From: JAQVSH01 sp964451605
Lineage (GTDB): Bacteria > Bacteroidota > Bacteroidia > Bacteroidales > UBA4181
Assembly: GCA_964451605.1 (NCBI GenBank)
Contig: CAYVJA010000004.1
Location: 12,179-76,178 of the forward strand
Direction of reading: 5' to 3'
DNA length: 64,000 nucleotides
The notes under the pieces are model-generated. The model was not told the DNA's origin. It ran no database searches and was given only the letters and a program-made list of their open reading frames with translations. The translations under genes and the position numbers were made by a program. Positions 23,830 to 36,732 of the stretch are shown here, piece by piece. How positions within the stretch are numbered: the first letter of the stretch is position 1; the number at the start of each line of letters is the position of its first letter.

Positions 23830-26800
23830 ATGGCCACACACAAATTGCTCATTACGTTATGGCTGGGTATACTGGCGGGTTTTTTGCCCCTGACGGCCCA
23901 ACAAACTCCGGGGCGGGAGCCTCATGCAGCAACTATTCGCGAAGCGTCCGATTTGTACGAGGCCGGTCAGTTTGGTCAGGCTCTCAGGTTATTCAACAAG
24001 TTGTCGGTTGAACCGGCAAACAGCTATGTGGCTGAACAGGCCCGTTTTCTCGGTCTGTTATGCCAGCTTGAACTGCAGCACCCCGATGCCGCCGAAAAAC
24101 TCTCTTCGTATCTGCTGGCCTCACCGCAGTCGCCCTATCTGTCGAAAGGGGCTTTCGCCCTGGGTCATGCCGCTTTTATTCAGCGCGATTATCTAAAGGC
24201 TGAAGAGTGGTTTGCCAAGGTCGACCGGAATCTGGTGCCTTACCGCGATTTGGAAGATTATCTTTTCGAATCGGGCTACTCATTATTTCAGAATGGTAAA
24301 TTCGATCAGGCCATTAACTGGTTCGAGGAGTTGGCAGGAAGTGTATCGGTGTATAATTCTGCTGCCATTTACTATCTGGCTCATATCGATTTTTCGAAAG
24401 GGCGGCTTGCCAATGCACTTAACGGATACCGGCGGTTGGAAAAGGATCCCGGGTTTGGCAAGATTGTCCCTTTTTCCATCACCCAGATCTATTATATGCA
24501 GGCCGATTACCGGAAGGTTATCGAGTATGGAACGGCATCGCTTGCTTTGGTTTCGCAAGAACAGCGGGGTGAGTTATCGGGAATGATCGGTTCGGCCCAT
24601 TTTCAGCTTGCCGACTATGCATCTGCCCTTCCGTTGCTTCTGGAAAGTGTCTCGTCGGGTTCGCCCGGTGAGGAGATCTACTATCAGTTGGGCTATTCGG
24701 CCTATCGGGCAAATCGGTTCGATGTGGCTGCGACCTATCTGGAAAAGGTGTCGGCCGTGGATAGCCCCATCGGTCAGAATGCTCTCTATTACCTTGCCGA
24801 CTGTTACATCCGTAAAGGGGAAAAGAACCGTGCCCGGCTTGCTTTTGCTTCGGCATCGCGTATGAGCTACGATAAGGCGCTCCAGGAGGATGCTGCATAT
24901 CAGTCGGCTGTGGTTAATTTTGAGTTGGGCTTTTCGCCTTTTAACGAGATTGTCAATTCGTTCGAAGAGTTTTTGAAGGTCTATCCCGCTTCCTCCAGAA
25001 GGGAGGAGGTGTATAAACATTTGGTGGCGGCTTATACGCAGTCGAAAAATTATGGCGCCGCTTTGGAATCGCTCGATAAGATACCGGTTAAGGATGCCGC
25101 AATGGAGAGAGCTTCTCAGAAGGTTGCTCTCTTTCATGGATTAGAACTATTTAATGATCAGCAGTTTGTGCAAGCTCAGGCACTCTTCGACCGTTCGCTT
25201 CAATACGCCCGTTATGATGCCGAACTGGAGGCCCGGGCAATCTTTTGGAAGGCAGAGGCTCTCTATCGGTCAGGTAATGATGCTGAAGCCGGAAGGCTTT
25301 TCCGACAGTTCCTTTCTCTGCGTAATGTGGCACGGCTGCCGGAGTATCAAACGGTCTATTACAATTATGCCTATACCGGGTTTAATACCAAGGATTATTC
25401 GTTGGCACTCGATGGGTTTACTCGTTTTGTGCAGTCGCCCGGAGCAGAAACCGAGCTGGTGGCCGATGCCTGGAACCGGATTGCCGACTGCCACTTTATG
25501 GCCGGATCGTTTACCCGTGCCATAGAGGGGTATGATAAGGCCGTCTCGTACGGCACTGCCGCGGCCGATTATGCCCTCTTTCAGAAGGCCATTGCGCAGG
25601 GGCTTTCGCGCGACTACAACGGAAAATATGAGACACTTCGCCGATTGGTGAGTACCTATCCCCAGTCGGGTCATCTGCCTGCTTCTCTCTTTGAGCAGGC
25701 GAAAAGTCTGGTAGTCCTGAATCAGCCGGAACAAGCTGCCTTGCTGTATAAGCAACTTCTGGAGAAATACCCTCAGAGCCCTTTCTCCGGCAGAGCCTAT
25801 AACGACCTGGCCCTGATAGCCTATAATGCCGGAAGAAATCAGGAGGCCATTGATTATTACAAGAAGGTGGTTACCCTCTTCCCCAATTCGCAAGATGCAC
25901 GAAGCGCCCTTTTGGGTATGAAAACCGTCTATGTCGATGCCAACGGTGCCGACGAATACATCCGCTATGTAGAGTCGCTTCAAGGAGGCATGGCTAATAT
26001 TACTCCCAACGAGCAGGAGGAGTTGCTGTTTCAATCGGCCGAACAGGCCTATATGGCAGCCGATTATTCTAAGGCTACTGCCTTGCTGGAGGGTTTTCTG
26101 CAACGTTTTTCATCCGGACCCTATTCGCCCAATGCGCACTACTATCTGGGCGATTGCCTTTTCCGTAGCGGGAATCAGGCTGCTGCACTGCAGCATTTCG
26201 AAACCACAGCCTCCGGCAGGAACTCCTTTACCGAACAGGCACTCCTGGTTGCCTCTCGTATCCGTTTTTCGGAGAAGCAGTATGAGGCCGCTCTGGCACA
26301 CTATCTGCGCCTGACTGCCGAGGCTGAAATTGCCGAGAACCGATCGGAAGCCGTGGTAGGCAAGATGCGTTGTTACTATCTGTTGAAACGCTATCCTGAG
26401 GCAGCTCCTGCCGCCGAATCGGTGTTGACTACGGGTGCTCCTTCGGAGGAGATCAGACGTGAAGCCATCTTTGTGAAGGCAAAATCACTTTTAGCCGGCG
26501 GAAATCAGAATGGTGCTCTCACCGAATTCCGGAAATTGGGGAACGAGACGAACAGTGCGGAGGGAGCCGAAGCGAAGTTCCGCGTGGCTGAGATTCTCTT
26601 TGCCCGCCAGAATTATGACGAAGCCGAAAAGCTGGTCTTTGAATTTGCCGACAAAGGGACGCGTCATCTTTATTGGATGGGGCAGGCATTTTTGCTGCTT
26701 AGCGATGTGTATATCGCTAAGAAAGATAATTTTCAGGCGCTTCATACCCTGAAGAGTATCATAGAGAATTATGAGAATAAGAGCGACGGGGTAATTGAGG

Positions 26801-26892
26801 CTGCCAAAGTGAAGTTGCAGAAGGTCGAGGCACAGGCCGCTGCCGAAAGCGCTCAACAAAGCCGTGATGTCGAGATTAATCTGAACAAGTAA
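23830..26892 (+). CDS. Large periplasmic tetratricopeptide repeat protein
   Basis: About 1020 residues with a signal peptide (MATHKLLITLWLGILAGF, cleavage near LTAQQ) followed almost entirely by TPR-like helical hairpins, about 20 units, for example GAFALGHAAFIQRDYLKAEE, YYLGDCLFRSGNQAAALQHF and YNDLALIAYNAGRNQEAIDY. This is the arrangement of envelope scaffold proteins; no catalytic motif is present. It is 15 bases upstream of an outer-membrane barrel gene, so the pair probably acts together at the outer membrane. ATG 23830 is chosen because it begins the signal peptide. The family is known to me only as a conserved Bacteroidetes TPR protein. Confidence 0.85.
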   Translation: MATHKLLITLWLGILAGFLPLTAQQTPGREPHAATIREASDLYEAGQFGQALRLFNKLSVEPANSYVAEQARFLGLLCQLELQHPDAAEKLSSYLLASPQSPYLSKGAFALGHAAFIQRDYLKAEEWFAKVDRNLVPYRDLEDYLFESGYSLFQNGKFDQAINWFEELAGSVSVYNSAAIYYLAHIDFSKGRLANALNGYRRLEKDPGFGKIVPFSITQIYYMQADYRKVIEYGTASLALVSQEQRGELSGMIGSAHFQLADYASALPLLLESVSSGSPGEEIYYQLGYSAYRANRFDVAATYLEKVSAVDSPIGQNALYYLADCYIRKGEKNRARLAFASASRMSYDKALQEDAAYQSAVVNFELGFSPFNEIVNSFEEFLKVYPASSRREEVYKHLVAAYTQSKNYGAALESLDKIPVKDAAMERASQKVALFHGLELFNDQQFVQAQALFDRSLQYARYDAELEARAIFWKAEALYRSGNDAEAGRLFRQFLSLRNVARLPEYQTVYYNYAYTGFNTKDYSLALDGFTRFVQSPGAETELVADAWNRIADCHFMAGSFTRAIEGYDKAVSYGTAAADYALFQKAIAQGLSRDYNGKYETLRRLVSTYPQSGHLPASLFEQAKSLVVLNQPEQAALLYKQLLEKYPQSPFSGRAYNDLALIAYNAGRNQEAIDYYKKVVTLFPNSQDARSALLGMKTVYVDANGADEYIRYVESLQGGMANITPNEQEELLFQSAEQAYMAADYSKATALLEGFLQRFSSGPYSPNAHYYLGDCLFRSGNQAAALQHFETTASGRNSFTEQALLVASRIRFSEKQYEAALAHYLRLTAEAEIAENRSEAVVGKMRCYYLLKRYPEAAPAAESVLTTGAPSEEIRREAIFVKAKSLLAGGNQNGALTEFRKLGNETNSAEGAEAKFRVAEILFARQNYDEAEKLVFEFADKGTRHLYWMGQAFLLLSDVYIAKKDNFQALHTLKSIIENYENKSDGVIEAAKVKLQKVEAQAAAESAQQSRDVEINLNK

Positions 26893-26907
26893 TAGAACCT
26901 CAGCGAT

Positions 26908-28644
26908 ATGATGAAAAATCAGATATTTCAGGCAGCTCTTTTGGGGTCACTGCTTCTGTTTGCCGGCCATCTTACAAAGTTGTCTGCGCAGGTTGCCCAG
27001 AATGGGGAGCAGCTCAATAAGGAGGTGGAGGTTGTAAAACCCTATACGCCCGATGTAGCCGATGTCAGGAAGATTAGTCGTCTTCCCCGGATTACCGATA
27101 CGGTTTGGGTTCGTCCTACATTTGGCTATTCGTTGCTTTCCGGGGTGGCTCCTTCGGTATATCGTCCTGTGGCTGCCAGTCCGGTTAAAATTCTCCCTCC
27201 CGAACTGCCTGCACTGTATAAGGGATTTGCCCGGATTGGTGCTGCCAATTATTCCTCGCCGCTGGTTGAACTTTTCCTTCATTCCGGCCGTTCCGACAGC
27301 CGCGAGTTTGGGGCTTCGGTACGACATGCCTCTTCGTTTGGAAAAATTTCGCTTGGTAACGGGATAAAGCAGCGAGCTCCTTTCGGGACTACTGCACTGG
27401 AGGGATTTGCACGCAGATACCTCCCTATTTCCACTCTGAGCGCCGATGCTGGGTTTTCGCACCAATTTGTGAGTTATTATGGCGTGAACCCGCTGCTATT
27501 CTCTACCGATCCTCCCATCCTGGAGATGCCGCTTTCTACCGGAAAAATAGGGCAAAACTTTTGGAAGGGCTGGTTGAGCGGTTCGATCCAGAGTCCCCCT
27601 CGTGAGGGCTTCAACTATCTCCTCTCGTTACAGTCGTCGGTGTTGAATGATAAGTTCGGTTATTTCGAAAATGTGTCGAAGATGGCCTTTCTGCTGGGTT
27701 CCTCCTCCGATCGGCTCGACTGGGGAATGGAGGGAGATGTTGAGCTCTTCTTCCGTAATAAGGATTTTGAGCCCATGCCTCGCCAGATGCAAAACTATTC
27801 ACTGGTTCCCTACTTCCGTATCCGTAATGAGGAGATAGATTTTAAGGCAGGGGTGCGAACTACGCTTGCCGGAACAGAAGGTGATCAAAAATTCTATCTC
27901 TTTCCCAAGGTCAACCTCGATCTGTTGTTAGGGGGGCCTTCTCTCCATCTGTTCGGAATCCTGGGCGGTGGAGTACAGACCAATTCCTATACTTCGATTC
28001 TGGAAAAGAATCCTTTTGTCTATCCCGGACAAATTAACGGCAATTCCATTGAGTATCTTGATGCCCTCGCCGGCATCCGGGGTGATGTGGGGTCGGTATT
28101 CCAGTTTCGTTTTGGCGTAGGGTATGCCATCTGGAAGGATTATCTCTTCTTTGCCAATATCGATGCCCCTGATCAAATCGATACCTGGGCCGATAATGCC
28201 TTTGTCCCGGTTCTGGATGATGTGAACCGATTTGTGGTGAACAGTGAATTCTCAGTGACCTGGACCGACTTTCTTAGTAGTGTCGTAGGGGGAAATATCT
28301 ACCATTGGGATACAGATCAGTTGCCCTTTGCGCCTCATATGCCCGACTGGGATCTCTCATTGTCGGTTAAGTACCAGTATGATATCCGATTTTTTGCCAC
28401 CTTGCAGGGAACGGCAATGGGCGAACGAACCGCATTCAGTGTCCGTTCGTTCGATGGAGCCGATACGCCTGCGTTGCCTCTCGATTCGGAGATTGATTTG
28501 AATCTTCTCCTGAAGTATCAGCTCAACGATCGGTTTGGCATCTTTCTGAATGGATACAATCTTTCGAATCATAAGCAGTATTTGTGGAACTTCTTTCCCT
28601 CACAGGGGCTTCAGATTCAAGGGGGGGTAACCATCACTTTTTAA
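26908..28644 (+). CDS. Outer-membrane beta-barrel protein, TonB-receptor-like without plug
   Basis: The 578-residue protein has a signal peptide (cleavage near KLSAQ), a short conserved segment [13 protein letters not shown] just after it, and then strings of amphipathic beta strands ending in a C-terminal aromatic ([10 protein letters not shown]), the sign of an outer-membrane barrel. No CarboxypepD or plug domain is evident before the barrel, unlike SusC-type receptors. It is paired with the TPR gene, which may supply periplasmic scaffolding. Substrate and mechanism are unknown. The next gene, gyrB, starts 43 bases later and could be read from the same transcript. Confidence 0.8.
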   Translation: MMKNQIFQAALLGSLLLFAGHLTKLSAQVAQNGEQLNKEVEVVKPYTPDVADVRKISRLPRITDTVWVRPTFGYSLLSGVAPSVYRPVAASPVKILPPELPALYKGFARIGAANYSSPLVELFLHSGRSDSREFGASVRHASSFGKISLGNGIKQRAPFGTTALEGFARRYLPISTLSADAGFSHQFVSYYGVNPLLFSTDPPILEMPLSTGKIGQNFWKGWLSGSIQSPPREGFNYLLSLQSSVLNDKFGYFENVSKMAFLLGSSSDRLDWGMEGDVELFFRNKDFEPMPRQMQNYSLVPYFRIRNEEIDFKAGVRTTLAGTEGDQKFYLFPKVNLDLLLGGPSLHLFGILGGGVQTNSYTSILEKNPFVYPGQINGNSIEYLDALAGIRGDVGSVFQFRFGVGYAIWKDYLFFANIDAPDQIDTWADNAFVPVLDDVNRFVVNSEFSVTWTDFLSSVVGGNIYHWDTDQLPFAPHMPDWDLSLSVKYQYDIRFFATLQGTAMGERTAFSVRSFDGADTPALPLDSEIDLNLLLKYQLNDRFGIFLNGYNLSNHKQYLWNFFPSQGLQIQGGVTITF

Positions 28645-28687
28645 CCGACTACTCAATAGTTATTATCTTCAATTACGATTGCACTAT

Positions 28688-31407
<2,720 letters not shown>

Positions 31408-31426
31408 CGATCTCTCAAAATTGGGG

Positions 31427-31434
31427 TATATTTG
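31427..31434 (+). promoter_or_regulatory. recA -7 box
   Basis: TATATTTG fits TAnnTTTG and lies 65 bases before the recA ATG. No LexA-type palindrome was recognised around it. Confidence 0.5.
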
Positions 31435-31499
31435 TCCTGAACGGCAGGATGTTTTGAAAAACCGGCAGACTATCAGTAAACGTATAATAACAGTATATT

Positions 31500-32546
31500 A
31501 TGGAAAATCAGGCAAAGAAAGAGATTAGCAAAGAGAAGTTAAAAGCGCTTCAACTGGCTTTAGATAAGATTGATAAAGACTACGGAAAGGGAACCATTAT
31601 GAAAATGGGCGATCGTACCATTCAGGAGGTTCCCTGTATCCCTACCGGTTCTATTGCCCTCGATGTGGCTCTGGGTATCGGGGGCTATCCCCGCGGGCGT
31701 GTGGTAGAGATTTATGGACCCGAATCGTCGGGTAAAACCACACTGGCCATCCATGCCATTGCCGAGGCGCAGAAGCAGGGAGGCATAGCGGCCTTTATCG
31801 ATGCGGAACATGCGTTCGATCGTACCTATGCCGAGAGTCTGGGAGTTGATATGGATAATCTCTATATCTCGCAACCCGATCATGGCGAACAGGCGCTTGA
31901 AGTTGCAGACTCGTTGATTCGGTCGGGCGCCATTGATATTATTGTCATTGACTCTGTGGCTGCTCTTACCCCTAAGGCAGAGATTGAGGGCGATATGGGC
32001 GACTCGAAGATGGGCCTGCAGGCACGTCTTATGTCGCAGGCCTTAAGGAAACTGACTGCCAATATCAGCAAAACCAATACCTGCTGCATCTTTATCAACC
32101 AGTTGCGCGACAAAATCGGTGTGATGTTCGGGAATCCGGAAACCACCACCGGCGGGAATGCGCTTAAATTCTATTCGTCGGTTCGTCTCGATATTCGTAA
32201 GGTGACGCAACTAAAAGAGGGCGATGAGGTCAGTGGCAACCGGGTAAGGGTCAAGGTGGTGAAAAACAAGGTAGCACCTCCTTTCCGAAAAGCCGAGTTT
32301 GATGTGGTCTTCGGCATAGGTATTTCGCGAATTGGCGAGATTGTCGATCTCGGTGTTGAGCTGGGTATTGTAAAAAAGAGCGGCTCATGGTTCAGTTATG
32401 GCGATACCAAACTGGGGCAGGGGCGCGATGCCGTGAAATTGTTGCTGCGCGATAATCCCGAACTGGCAGAAGAATTAACTTTAAAGATTAAAAATGCACT
32501 CTTTTCGGCTTCCCCTTCACAGGCTGATACCGATGCAGAAGATTAA
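31500..32546 (+). CDS. recA: Recombinase A
   Basis: RecA forms filaments on single-stranded DNA and drives strand exchange and repair. The 348-residue protein shows Walker [10 protein letters not shown] (about residues 73-81), Walker [21 protein letters not shown], the loop [36 protein letters not shown], and [19 protein letters not shown] in the C-terminal domain. N-terminal residues and length are normal. It overlaps the DPP5-like gene start by 14 bases. A DNA-damage operator was not identified. Confidence 0.97.
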   Translation: MENQAKKEISKEKLKALQLALDKIDKDYGKGTIMKMGDRTIQEVPCIPTGSIALDVALGIGGYPRGRVVEIYGPESSGKTTLAIHAIAEAQKQGGIAAFIDAEHAFDRTYAESLGVDMDNLYISQPDHGEQALEVADSLIRSGAIDIIVIDSVAALTPKAEIEGDMGDSKMGLQARLMSQALRKLTANISKTNTCCIFINQLRDKIGVMFGNPETTTGGNALKFYSSVRLDIRKVTQLKEGDEVSGNRVRVKVVKNKVAPPFRKAEFDVVFGIGISRIGEIVDLGVELGIVKKSGSWFSYGDTKLGQGRDAVKLLLRDNPELAEELTLKIKNALFSASPSQADTDAED

Positions 32547-34641
32547 TAACCTGTTGCCGCGTAAGCTGTTTTTCGGGGTTATGGTATCCTCTGCTCTTTT
32601 TCTGTCGGGTTGTTCAGGCAGTGGCCCTGACGGGGCTGCTGCCCCCGAACCTGTACTTACTCCCGCTGAAGTTTCGGGAGGAAGACTTACTCCCGAGATT
32701 TTGTGGAAATTTGCCCGACTGGGCGAGGTGCGTTGTTCGCCCGATCAATCGATGCTGCTTTTCACGGTAACCCGTTACAATCTGGAACAGAACAGCGGGA
32801 GTAAACAGCTTTATACCCTCCCGGTTTCGGGCGGTAATCCTGTTGCGCTGATGCCCGATCCCGGATCCTATTCAAATCCCCGCTGGCATCCCGTGAGTGG
32901 GAAAATCTGGTATCTGAACATCGTAAACGGGGAGAACCAGCTTTTCGAGATGAATCCCGACGGATCGGAGTCGAAACAGATCTCCTCGATTGCCGGAGGA
33001 GTCTCGGGTTTTGAGATTGATCCTTCCGGGTCACGTATACTCTGGCTGAAACGGGTAAAAATGCTTCCCGATATACATGATCGCCATCCTGATCTGCCCA
33101 AGGCCGATGCCCGTCTCATTTCTGATCTGGGTTACCGTCACTGGGACTCCTGGCACGACTATTCCTACAGCCATATTTTTGTAGCCCCGGCAACCAGTTT
33201 TCCTATTGAGGCAGGAACCGATCTGATGGAGGGAGAGGCCTGGGATGCCCCCTTACGTCCCTTTTTCGACCAGTCGGATGTATCCTGGATGCCCGATGGC
33301 AAAGCGATAGCCTATACCAGTAAAAAACTCCCGGAGACGGAGGCTATGCAAAGCACCAACTCTGATATCTATCTCTGTTCGGTTGAAGATAAGGTTACCC
33401 GGAATCTGACCCGGGGCATGGAGGGATACGATAAGAATCCCCTCTTTTCGCCCGATGGCCGATATATGGCATTCCTGAGTATGGAACGCCCCGCTTATGA
33501 GGCCGATAAAAACCGATTGATGCTTCTTAATCTGGAAAGCGGTGCGATAACCGATCTTACCGAGGGCTTCGATCAGGAGGTTTCTGCAGCAGTTTGGAGC
33601 AACGACAGTAGGTCGATTCATTTTATTTCCGGTAAAGAGGCTACTAATCAGGTGTATGAGGTAAATATCGAGAGTCGTGCAATTCGGCAGATTACCCGCG
33701 GAGAGCACGACTATACCTCGTTGGTTTCCGGAGCGCCGTCGCTTATCGGCGTAAAAATGTCTATCTCTATGGCTCCGGAGCTCTTTTCCATCCTTCCGGA
33801 GAGTGGCTCGGAAAATCAGCTTTCAGCCCTGAATGCCGAAATCTATGCGCATATACGTATGGGTAAGGTGGAGGGTCGCCGGATGCCGACGGTCGACGGG
33901 AAGCAGATGTTAACCTGGGTTATCTATCCACCTGATTTCGACCCTTCAAAAAAATATCCAACCCTTTTGTTCTGTCAGGGAGGGCCGCAAAATGCCGTGA
34001 GCCAGTTCTGGTCGTATCGCTGGAATTTTCAACTGATGGCGGCCAACGGCTATATTGTGGTGGCACCTAACCGTCGTGGTCTCCCTTCGTTTGGCCAGGA
34101 GTGGAATGACCAGATTGCCGGCGACTATGGCGGACTGAACATGCAGGACTATCTGCAGGCTGTAGATTTGATGAAAAAGGAGCCGTTTGTCGATGGCAAT
34201 CGAATCGGTGCTGTAGGAGCCAGTTATGGTGCCTATTCGGTTTTCTGGCTTGCCGGAAACCATGAAAAGCGGTTTAAGACTTTCATCGCCCATTGCGGTA
34301 TCTATAATTTGGAGAGTCAGTATGGCTCCACCGACGAGTATTGGTTTGTAAACCATGATTTAGAGGGGCCCTATTGGGAGGAACCGCGTCCCGGAAGTTA
34401 TCGTTTTTCGCCACATCTATCTGTAAACAAGTGGGATACCCCTATACTGATTATTCATGGCGGAAAAGATTTCCGGATTCCCTACACGCAGGCAATCGAA
34501 GCTTTTCACGCTGCCAAATTACGCGGAGTCCCTTCTGAGTTTCTCTTTTTCCCCGAAGAAGGACATTGGATTCTGTCCCCGCAAAACAGCATTATATGGC
34601 AGCGTGAGTTCTTTGGATGGCTGGAAAAGTGGCTTAAGTGA
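32533..34641 (+). CDS. S9 family serine peptidase, DPP5-like, predicted lipoprotein
   Basis: The 702-residue protein begins [17 protein letters not shown] and has lipobox LSGC with Cys at residue 27, so it is likely an envelope lipoprotein; Porphyromonas gingivalis DPP5 is periplasmic, from memory. An N-terminal seven-bladed propeller (PD40 repeats such as [12 protein letters not shown]) precedes the alpha/beta-hydrolase domain with GASYGAYS (Ser564), GGKDF (Asp646) and EEGHW (His678), spacing close to DPP5. The substrate is likely N-terminal dipeptides from peptides. It starts inside recA (14-base overlap), an odd coupling of a repair gene to a peptidase. Confidence 0.86.
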   Translation: MQKINNLLPRKLFFGVMVSSALFLSGCSGSGPDGAAAPEPVLTPAEVSGGRLTPEILWKFARLGEVRCSPDQSMLLFTVTRYNLEQNSGSKQLYTLPVSGGNPVALMPDPGSYSNPRWHPVSGKIWYLNIVNGENQLFEMNPDGSESKQISSIAGGVSGFEIDPSGSRILWLKRVKMLPDIHDRHPDLPKADARLISDLGYRHWDSWHDYSYSHIFVAPATSFPIEAGTDLMEGEAWDAPLRPFFDQSDVSWMPDGKAIAYTSKKLPETEAMQSTNSDIYLCSVEDKVTRNLTRGMEGYDKNPLFSPDGRYMAFLSMERPAYEADKNRLMLLNLESGAITDLTEGFDQEVSAAVWSNDSRSIHFISGKEATNQVYEVNIESRAIRQITRGEHDYTSLVSGAPSLIGVKMSISMAPELFSILPESGSENQLSALNAEIYAHIRMGKVEGRRMPTVDGKQMLTWVIYPPDFDPSKKYPTLLFCQGGPQNAVSQFWSYRWNFQLMAANGYIVVAPNRRGLPSFGQEWNDQIAGDYGGLNMQDYLQAVDLMKKEPFVDGNRIGAVGASYGAYSVFWLAGNHEKRFKTFIAHCGIYNLESQYGSTDEYWFVNHDLEGPYWEEPRPGSYRFSPHLSVNKWDTPILIIHGGKDFRIPYTQAIEAFHAAKLRGVPSEFLFFPEEGHWILSPQNSIIWQREFFGWLEKWLK

Positions 34642-34649
34642 CTTTTTTG

Positions 34650-34657
34650 TAACTTTG
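34650..34657 (+). promoter_or_regulatory. -7 box of the PorE-like gene
   Basis: TAACTTTG lies 26 bases before the ATG at 34683. No -33 element was found, so strength is uncertain. Confidence 0.45.
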
Positions 34658-34682
34658 CCGGAATCACTAACACTTTGCCCTT

Positions 34683-36689
34683 ATGTACAAATGTGGGGTG
34701 TTTCTTCTCCTTTGGTTTTTTGCCTGCAGTGGTCTGAATGCCCAAAAGCGTGAGATTGCAAGGGCTGAAGCCCGTTTTGCCGCAGGAGAGTACATGAAGG
34801 CAGCCGAACTCTATCGCAAGTATGGCGGTAAGGTTAAAGACAGGGATCTGCGAACTCAGGTTCTTTTCAATCTGGCCGAGTGTTACCGCCTTACCAATCA
34901 GCCCCAGCGGGCAGAGGCCGCCTACAAATCGGCTGTGGCCAGAGGCTATCCCAATCCTGTTGCCATTCTCTATCTGGCCGATTCACAACGTTCGCGCGAG
35001 AAGTACGATGAGGCGCTAGCTAATTATGAGTTATATGCCCAACAGGTTCCTTCCGACAAGCGGGGGCTGAATGGTGCCGAGTCGTGCCGTCAGGTGCAAT
35101 TCTGGAAAGAAAATGCCAAAAACTGGCAGATGGCTCCTTTGGAGGGGCTGAATTCCCGTTACCACGATTATGCGGGTATCTATGCAGGGAATACCTACGA
35201 TCTGATCTATTTTACCTCTACCCGTACCACTGCTACCGGCCCGGCAATGCATGGGGCTACCGGGCAGAAGTTTGCAGATATTTTTGGCTCCCGGAAGATT
35301 GACGATCTCAATTGGACGCCGCCTGTTTCGCTGGGCGATCCCATCTGTTCTGACATGGAAGAGGGAGCTCCGGCGCTTTCGGCCGACCTCTCTACGTTCT
35401 ATTTTACCCGCTGTAAAAAGGCGGAGGGAGAGGATTTCGGATGTGAGATTATGGTTTCGAAGGCAGGCTCCAACAATTGGTCGGTACCTGCTGCACTTCC
35501 GTTAGGCGAACAAACCGATGTTTTTGCACACCCGGCTGTGGCTCCGGACCACCTTACCCTCTATTTCTCGTCCGATATGGAGGGCGGCCAGGGAGGTAAA
35601 GATTTGTGGAAAATCACTCGCGGCGATGTCGATGCTGAGTGGAGTTTTCCCATCAACTGCGGGCCGGATATCAATACGGCCGGCGATGAGATGTTTCCCA
35701 CTGTCAGACAAGATGGTACGCTCTATTTCTCTTCAACCGGCCATCCCGGTTTTGGAGGACTCGATATTTTTACCGCCATTCCCACGGCAAACGGTCGGTT
35801 CGATATAAGAAATGCCGGATACCCCCTTAATTCCTCAGCCGACGACTACTCTATTTCTTTTCAGGGGCTTGCTACACGCGGTATTTTAACCTCTTCGCGA
35901 GGCGAACGAACCGGCGATGACCTCTACTTTTTTGATCTTTCGGCACTGATGTTTACGGTATCGGGGGTGGTTAAGGATGAGTTGACCGGTGAACCGATTC
36001 CCGGTGCCAGGGTGAGAGCAGTTGGCAGCGATGGGAAAACCCTTGAAGTAGAGACCAATCCGATGGGGATATTCGGATTCCCGTTGGGTCCGGAGGCTGA
36101 TTATGTTTTTCTTGCGGTAAGCAACGGCTATCTGAATGGCAGGGCATCGGCCAGCACAAAATCGTTACAGCGTGATACCCAGATTTCTCTCTCCATCTCT
36201 ATGAAGTCGGTCTCGAAACCCATCGAGATTGAAAATATCTTCTACGATTTTGCCAAGTGGGATCTTCGTCCTGAAGCAAAGATCTCACTCAACGAATTGG
36301 TCATTGTCTTAAATGATAACCCGCAGATTGTTATAGAGTTAGGTTCGCACACCGATTCCCGGGGTTCTGATGCCGACAATATAGTCCTTTCGCAAAAGCG
36401 GGCTCAGGCGGTGGTCGATTACCTGATTGAAATGGGTATTGCTTCAGACCGGTTGGTGGCAAAGGGGTATGGTGAAAGCGTTCCGAAAATTGTTACCGAA
36501 GAGATGCGATTGTTGCACCCATTTATGCGGGTGGGAGTTACGCTTGGCGAACTCTATATAAAAACCTTAAAAGAGGAAGAGCAGATTGAGGCAGCACACC
36601 AGCTGAATCGTCGTACCGAATTCAAGGTGCTCAGAAGTGATTATGTAGCCGATCCCTTCTCGGTAATTTCTCCTTCACAACCCCGATGA
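34683..36689 (+). CDS. PorE-like OmpA-family protein with TPR, propeller, CRD and peptidoglycan-binding domains
   Basis: The 668-residue protein has a signal sequence, TPR helices (residues about 22-150), a beta-propeller of PD40-type blades (about 155-425; TLYFSSDMEGGQGGKDLWKI, TLYFSSTGHPGFGGLDIFTA), a carboxypeptidase-regulatory-like beta domain (SGVVKDELTGEPIPGARVRA, about 425-500) and a C-terminal OmpA domain (YDFAKWDLRPEAKISLNELV, SHTDSRGSDADNIVLSQKRA, GYGE). The order matches PorE (PG1058) of the type IX secretion system, 672 residues in P. gingivalis. Similar proteins occur in Bacteroidetes lacking type IX secretion and no other T9SS gene is here, so the role is probably envelope anchoring. 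Confidence 0.82.
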   Translation: MYKCGVFLLLWFFACSGLNAQKREIARAEARFAAGEYMKAAELYRKYGGKVKDRDLRTQVLFNLAECYRLTNQPQRAEAAYKSAVARGYPNPVAILYLADSQRSREKYDEALANYELYAQQVPSDKRGLNGAESCRQVQFWKENAKNWQMAPLEGLNSRYHDYAGIYAGNTYDLIYFTSTRTTATGPAMHGATGQKFADIFGSRKIDDLNWTPPVSLGDPICSDMEEGAPALSADLSTFYFTRCKKAEGEDFGCEIMVSKAGSNNWSVPAALPLGEQTDVFAHPAVAPDHLTLYFSSDMEGGQGGKDLWKITRGDVDAEWSFPINCGPDINTAGDEMFPTVRQDGTLYFSSTGHPGFGGLDIFTAIPTANGRFDIRNAGYPLNSSADDYSISFQGLATRGILTSSRGERTGDDLYFFDLSALMFTVSGVVKDELTGEPIPGARVRAVGSDGKTLEVETNPMGIFGFPLGPEADYVFLAVSNGYLNGRASASTKSLQRDTQISLSISMKSVSKPIEIENIFYDFAKWDLRPEAKISLNELVIVLNDNPQIVIELGSHTDSRGSDADNIVLSQKRAQAVVDYLIEMGIASDRLVAKGYGESVPKIVTEEMRLLHPFMRVGVTLGELYIKTLKEEEQIEAAHQLNRRTEFKVLRSDYVADPFSVISPSQPR

Positions 36690-36732
36690 TACTTCTATTG
36701 CCCTTCTCAGGAATTACGTTGTTATTGCGCTT

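Noticed and set aside
34683..36689. Type IX secretion locus
   Set aside because: Only the PorE-like protein fits; no other secretion component is in the window and the architecture is widespread.
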